From Clostridium sp. (lineage in GTDB: Bacteria; Bacteroidota; Bacteroidia; Bacteroidales; Muribaculaceae): a stretch of 64,000 bases of DNA. The notes below the pieces were generated by a model that searched no databases, had not been told where the DNA came from, and worked only from the letters and a program-made list of their open reading frames with translations. The position numbers and the translations under genes are program-made. Below, one piece after another: positions 59,772 through 64,000 of this stretch. The stretch lies in contig JAMPGR010000004.1 of assembly GCA_023663805.1 (NCBI GenBank), positions 1 to 64,000 of the forward strand. Reading direction: 5' to 3'. The stretch's first letter is position 1; every line of letters starts with the position of its first letter.

Positions 59772-62700
59772 CTATCTGCCGGTCACGGCGATACGGCGCG
59801 AAACCGAACTCGAGGTCTGGCCGTCGCAGGTGACGGTAGCACGGTAGAGGTAGATGCCGCGCGGGACGCGGTGTCCGGCCTGGTCTGTCAGATCCCACGT
59901 CAGCGGGGCCGACAGGAACATGTCGCTGCGGTCTGTCACGGTCGAACTCCACTGGAGCCGTCCCAGCATGTTGAACACCTCGACAGTCACGGTCAGCATT
60001 GCGTCCGGACGGTTGTGCGACAGATAGAAGTTCGCTTCGACCGACGCGGGATTTGCGTCGGTGTAGACCTCGTAGAGGGTCGGGGCCACGCTACCCGAGA
60101 CACCGAAGTCGAGGGTCCGGGTCGACGAGTTGCCCGATGTGTCCCAGACGCGGAACATCAGCGAGTGGGTTCCCTCGGCCAGGTCGGAAAGCGGATAGGC
60201 GATCGTGCCGCCGGGGGTTCCGTCGGCCGAAGGGGTGTAGTAGGCCGACAGATCGCTGTATGAATCGCTGCCGTCGATCTTCAGCAGGAGCGAGTGGCCT
60301 ATACCGGCGGTCGAGAGGTTGATCCCGACATTGTCCGAGACCGACGCGATGAACATCGGCGAGGGGTTCACGATATCCCCGGGGTTGAACGACTGGTGGT
60401 TCAGCCAGGCATATTCGATTGTCGGGGGGATGGTGTCCGCTTCGGCGCTCTCGTCGTAGCCGTAGACATAGAAATCGCGGTTGACGCCGACGGCTTCGCG
60501 GCCGTCGGTCGCCCGGGCATAGGCCGAGAGGGCGGCCGGGCGGAAGTTGTCGGCGACTTCGGAGGGCATCGCGATACGGAGGGTGAAGCGTCCGTTGCGG
60601 ACCGAGTCACATCCGGTGTAGAGCAGGCCCCCCTGCTGTTCGAAGTTCAGGACTTTTCCTTCGGTTCCGTCGCTCGGACGCCCCTGGGTCGTCACGGTCT
60701 CCTCGGCGTCGTAGAGACTCAGGGTGACAGAACCGTCGAAATCGGTCAGTTCGCGCCCCGACGGGTCGCAGACGACGCCTGTCACCTCGACGCTCTGGCG
60801 CGCGGCGATCGTGACCTGGTTCTCCTGGTCGGGCGTCTCCCCGGCGATCGTGAGGATACGGACAACCGGATCGGGCATGGAGAGTCTCAGGGCCGGGTCC
60901 CCCATCATGACATATTTCAGCTTGTTGTCGTTCTCGGCAATCTGGGTGCCGAGGCTGTTCCGCATGTCGTTTTTCGCCAGGCGGATAATCTCGCCTACAG
61001 CCGGAAGACGCCCGTCGGCGCCGCGCCGGAAGGCGTAGCGCCCGACTGCCTCGGTCAGATAGCCGTTCTCCGAGATATAGACCTCGCGCGTCGGGCAGAT
61101 GGCGCCGACGATGCCTCCCCGCTGGTTGTGGAGAAGGTTCTCGCATCCGCTCTTCTCGATTCCGTCCCAGCGCAGGAAACTGCATGTCGCCGAGTAGAAA
61201 AACGGCAGGTTCCGGTTCGTCATCGTCGTCGCGTCGTTGATCGTTATCAGTTTCTCGGAGGTCAGCGAGTGGCGGTCGCCGTGGCCGATGTAGTTCCAGA
61301 GCATGATCCCCTCGTCGATCTCTCGGTGCATCCGCCGGCGGGCATCGACAGCCTCGCCGCCTATCTCGTCGAAAGCGTCGACATAGATCTTCGAAAGAGT
61401 CAGGTTCTCCCCGCCGTCGCTGGCGAGAAAGCCCCGGGCGAGCGATTCGGCCTGGGTCAGGTGGACACCATTGTCTCCGTCGTCGGCGACGATCATCGCG
61501 CGGTTTTTCCACGCGCCGCTCTTGGTCGACCCGGCCATATAGCCGGCGACCTTGTCGACAAATCCTCTGGCCTCGGCTACCGTCCCGACCGGAGCGCGCC
61601 CTACCGCAATCGACATCTTGTCGGCGGCGACACGTACTCCCGCCCCGTCCTCGAGTTGGCCGAGGAAGTCGTCGGTCATATAGGAATAGTATTCGCGCAA
61701 CCCCTCGTCGGTCTGCCAGCAGGGGAGGATCTGCTCGCGCAGGCCTCGGACGGCTTCGGTCAACTGGCGGTTGTCGTGGGTCGCGCGCCCCATCATCATC
61801 GCGTAGCGCAGTGGACGTCCGTCGTCCGATCCCCGGTCGTAGAACATCTTCAGGAGGCGGCGGAAGGCGTTGATGTCGGCCGTGCCCGACGAGAATTCGT
61901 TGTAGACGCTCTGGGCGTCGACGACCAGGACGCGCAGCGAGTCGGCGCCGAGGCGGTGGAGGTCGGCGAGACGTTCGGCCTGGGCGCGCCAGTCGGCGAC
62001 CGTGAAGATAACCATCTCGGGGGTCTCGCAGCCGTGGATATTCTGGTTTGTGACCGTTTCGGCGAAGGTCGGGGAGGGGAGTGTCGCGCCCGGGTTCCAG
62101 GCGGCGTATTCCCTGATGCCGCCGAACGGCGTCGCCCATCCGGTCTGGCCGTCGGCGGTCGGCGCCGTGGTTTCGATGCGGACCGTCGAGCGCGGATCGG
62201 TCACGTCCCAGACGCGCGTGTCGGCCGTCGCTCCGGCGAGAACGACGTTGCGCGAGTCGGAGCGGAAAAGCAGTTTGCCGCCGTTGAGGCGGATATAGCG
62301 TTCGTAACTGACGTCGACGGCGTTGAGCCATGCACCGGTGACGCTCCCTCCGGGTTCATAGGAGACGGTCAGTCGTAACTGGTTGTTGTCGGGTACTTTG
62401 TCGGTCCGGGCGATTTCGGCCTGCATGGCGTAGTTTGTCGACGGGGTGGCGCCGATCGACTGTGTCGCCGCGACATCCTCTGTCGCGATCGTCGCCTTCC
62501 CCGCAGCGCTGGCATTCGCGACAACCGTCCCGATGAAACTCATCGGGCCGCCGGCGACGCCGTCGGTCAGGGTGAAGGTCAGGTTGCGCGAGCGGGTGAA
62601 ACGAAGGTCCTCGCCGACGAGCAGGTGGCCGCTCTCGCCGGGGGAGACGAGTTCCTGTTCGTGGAAGAGACGGTCGATGAAGGTCGTCGCGGCGGAGGCG

Positions 62701-63197
62701 GAGAGTTCGGCGGTGCCGTCGGACGGAATCGCCGGAGCTTCTGTCGTCTCCTCGGTCAGGAAATAACTCCCGGTGGTCGAATAGGGGTTTAGCGTGTGGG
62801 TATAGGCCGACGACACCCGCCGCTCCCATGTCTCGGGTCCGACGGCGTAGAACACCAGGCCGCGGTCTGTCAGTTCGGCCTGGACCGGGGGAAGGTCGTC
62901 GGTATACTGCGACAACTCGAGCCGGTCGCTCAGACGGCGGCCACCGTAGCCGTAGATTCTGACGGACGCGGGATTGGAGAAACCGTAGCGCCGCAAATCG
63001 CTGTTTGTCAGGATGTAGAGCCCGGATTCCGGAACGGTCACACGGACCCAGCGCCCCTCGGCCAGACGCGACGTGGGGGCGTAGGTGTCGGGCGCGAAGG
63101 CCACCGCGCGGGGGGTAAATCCCGCGACGAGAGCCGCCGCGATGACAAATATAGTCAGGAGACGAAGGATTGACGAGGTAGAGCAATTCTTATTCAT
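59772..63197 (-). CDS. porU: type IX secretion system sortase PorU
   Basis: 1141 residues, the usual size. Signal region (about 12-33), N-terminal beta domains, then a gingipain-like C25 peptidase domain with catalytic His639 (WNYIGHGD) and Cys672 (YSATCSFLRW). The C-terminal part (about 960-1141) has Ig-like modules ending in a sorting-type domain (FYLSHNRPDAMLTVTVEVFN, GIYLYRATVT). PorU removes the C-terminal domain of T9SS cargo at the cell surface and attaches A-LPS. porV, usually next to porU, is not downstream here; only the GH25 gene lies upstream within the window. Confidence 0.94.
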   Translation of the reverse strand: MNKNCSTSSILRLLTIFVIAAALVAGFTPRAVAFAPDTYAPTSRLAEGRWVRVTVPESGLYILTNSDLRRYGFSNPASVRIYGYGGRRLSDRLELSQYTDDLPPVQAELTDRGLVFYAVGPETWERRVSSAYTHTLNPYSTTGSYFLTEETTEAPAIPSDGTAELSASAATTFIDRLFHEQELVSPGESGHLLVGEDLRFTRSRNLTFTLTDGVAGGPMSFIGTVVANASAAGKATIATEDVAATQSIGATPSTNYAMQAEIARTDKVPDNNQLRLTVSYEPGGSVTGAWLNAVDVSYERYIRLNGGKLLFRSDSRNVVLAGATADTRVWDVTDPRSTVRIETTAPTADGQTGWATPFGGIREYAAWNPGATLPSPTFAETVTNQNIHGCETPEMVIFTVADWRAQAERLADLHRLGADSLRVLVVDAQSVYNEFSSGTADINAFRRLLKMFYDRGSDDGRPLRYAMMMGRATHDNRQLTEAVRGLREQILPCWQTDEGLREYYSYMTDDFLGQLEDGAGVRVAADKMSIAVGRAPVGTVAEARGFVDKVAGYMAGSTKSGAWKNRAMIVADDGDNGVHLTQAESLARGFLASDGGENLTLSKIYVDAFDEIGGEAVDARRRMHREIDEGIMLWNYIGHGDRHSLTSEKLITINDATTMTNRNLPFFYSATCSFLRWDGIEKSGCENLLHNQRGGIVGAICPTREVYISENGYLTEAVGRYAFRRGADGRLPAVGEIIRLAKNDMRNSLGTQIAENDNKLKYVMMGDPALRLSMPDPVVRILTIAGETPDQENQVTIAARQSVEVTGVVCDPSGRELTDFDGSVTLSLYDAEETVTTQGRPSDGTEGKVLNFEQQGGLLYTGCDSVRNGRFTLRIAMPSEVADNFRPAALSAYARATDGREAVGVNRDFYVYGYDESAEADTIPPTIEYAWLNHQSFNPGDIVNPSPMFIASVSDNVGINLSTAGIGHSLLLKIDGSDSYSDLSAYYTPSADGTPGGTIAYPLSDLAEGTHSLMFRVWDTSGNSSTRTLDFGVSGSVAPTLYEVYTDANPASVEANFYLSHNRPDAMLTVTVEVFNMLGRLQWSSTVTDRSDMFLSAPLTWDLTDQAGHRVPRGIYLYRATVTCDGQTSSSVSRRIAVTGR

Positions 63198-63260
63198 ATC
63201 AGTTCTATAACGGATTTTGGCGCCGGATATTGTCTCGGCGGTACCGCGGTGTGTGGTGTG

Positions 63261-64000
63261 TCAGCGTATCTCTTTTCTCCAGCGGGCGGTCGCCGCCTCG
63301 AACGACGCGCGCGAGCCGTTGTAGACATTCAGGTCGACACGGCCGCGAATCCCCCAGACTTCGCCGCGGTGGGTATACTGCCAGAAGGTCCACCGCAGGT
63401 CGTCATCGGGATACTGGAACCGGCAGATCCATAGCGTCGACCCCGACATCCGGTCGCTGATGTAGCGGTCGAACCCTTTCCGGTTCGTATAGATCGCCGT
63501 CGGGATTCCGCGGGCACCGAGGTAGTCGGTCATTTCGCGAAGGCGTCCGACGACACGCTCGTCGAGTTCGTTCGACGGGTTGGTCCACTCCTCGACGTCG
63601 ATTACGACAGGAAGGTCAGTCGTTTTGCCGCGGAGCGCGTGGAGCAGGTTGATCGCCTGCTCCTGGCCCGGGCGGTCGAACCGGAAGAAATGGTAGACCC
63701 CTACGGCGAGACCGGCGCGGCGGGCGTTGTGGAAATTCGTGTGGAACGACGCGTCGCGGAACGAAGCCCCCTCGGTCGCCTTGATAAAGACGAAGGAGTA
63801 GCCGTCGGCTGCGACCTGCAGGAAATCGATATAACCGTTATGGTTCGAGACGTCTATACCGCGCACCGGATAGCGGTCTGCCGGCGGAATGACCCCGCCG
63901 CCGCCGCCGAAGCGGCCTGTCAGCCACAGGGCGCCGACAATAACAGCGGCCGCCACGGCTGTAACTGCCGCGGCGATCCATAGGATATTGCGTTTCGAAG
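63261..64000 (-). CDS. GH25 lysozyme-like muramidase, 5' end beyond the window
   Basis: The frame stays open to the window edge (upstream residues SKRNILWIAAAVTAVAAAVI), so the GTG at 63956 is not needed as start and the N-terminus is missing. A membrane anchor or signal is followed by a GH25 domain: RGIDVSNHNGYIDF with the first catalytic Asp, FVFIKATEGASF, VGVYHFFRF and DLPVVIDVEEW with the catalytic Asp-x-Glu. It cuts peptidoglycan or another muramyl-containing glycan, probably in the periplasm. It lies 63 bases upstream of porU on the same strand. Confidence 0.9.
   Translation of the reverse strand, partial: SKRNILWIAAAVTAVAAAVIVGALWLTGRFGGGGGVIPPADRYPVRGIDVSNHNGYIDFLQVAADGYSFVFIKATEGASFRDASFHTNFHNARRAGLAVGVYHFFRFDRPGQEQAINLLHALRGKTTDLPVVIDVEEWTNPSNELDERVVGRLREMTDYLGARGIPTAIYTNRKGFDRYISDRMSGSTLWICRFQYPDDDLRWTFWQYTHRGEVWGIRGRVDLNVYNGSRASFEAATARWRKEIR

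Noticed and set aside
60294-62378. 694-codon plus-strand frame opposite porU
   Set aside because: Antisense to the PorU peptidase domain, whose catalytic His639 and Cys672 are on the minus strand.
1-64000. tRNA or rRNA genes
   Set aside because: I looked through the intergenic gaps for tRNA-like T-loop and acceptor-stem patterns and for conserved rRNA words and saw none; a dedicated covariance search was not possible.

Overview
The window reads as one continuous piece of chromosome from a GC-rich member of the Bacteroidales, most like a gut Muribaculaceae-type organism; the exact taxon is inference. The evidence is two SusC/SusD outer-membrane uptake pairs, a type IX secretion (T9SS) sortase PorU and a PorD-like protein with several cargo-type C-terminal tails, Bacteroidota-only families (DUF3078, DUF3822, DUF4835, DUF4369), an intact L-fucose operon, and many copies of the Bacteroidota promoter -7 element TAnnTTTG placed just upstream of genes on both strands. 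I saw no tRNA, rRNA, CRISPR array, intact insertion sequence or prophage gene.

Layout. 1-10600 (mostly minus strand): a purB - DUF3078 - Crp/Fnr - MATE run, a secreted T9SS-type protein with its own promoter and terminator, and an asd - cation/proton antiporter pair. 10700-14200: umuD-umuC on plus, then a decayed patch (three 32-bp tandem repeats and a DUF4143-type ATPase pseudogene), then a HipA-like kinase with a DUF3037 partner. 14490-21910: ribonuclease Z, a tRNA-type deaminase, the fucI-fucA-fucK-fucP operon on minus, and a small outer-membrane barrel protein. 21914-22440: an AT-rich island holding a small antitoxin-like gene and a broken GNAT toxin. 22440-27690: parE-coaD-S41 protease on minus, divergent from holA. 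28000-36270: SusC/SusD, a thioredoxin-fold lipoprotein and an SGNH acetylesterase. 36350-48150: a long minus-strand housekeeping run, dnaN - exonuclease - coaBC - porD - recN - rlmB - T9SS type B protein - lytic transglycosylase - uvrA. 48320-50560: carbonic anhydrase, aldose epimerase, tcdA. 50580-51000: remains of an MNT/HEPN toxin-antitoxin pair. 51158-58160: a second SusC/SusD locus with an Ig-like lipoprotein. 58360-64000: DUF3822-rsmD on plus, then porU and a GH25 lysozyme cut by the window end.

How the parts fit. The window combines nutrient capture (two SusCD systems without adjacent glycoside hydrolases, and fucose catabolism to lactaldehyde plus DHAP), surface protein export by T9SS, and core replication and repair genes. 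The accessory signal is mainly decay: three separate remnants of toxin-antitoxin or mobile-associated genes (DUF4143 ATPase, GNAT/antitoxin, MNT/HEPN) lie in intergenic gaps, while the HipA-like/DUF3037 pair is intact and is the best candidate here for an uncharacterised working system. The most unusual regulatory signal is upstream of the first susC gene: a 14-bp perfect palindrome at the predicted transcription start, a third copy of its half-site 73 bp upstream, and a run of eight G between them.
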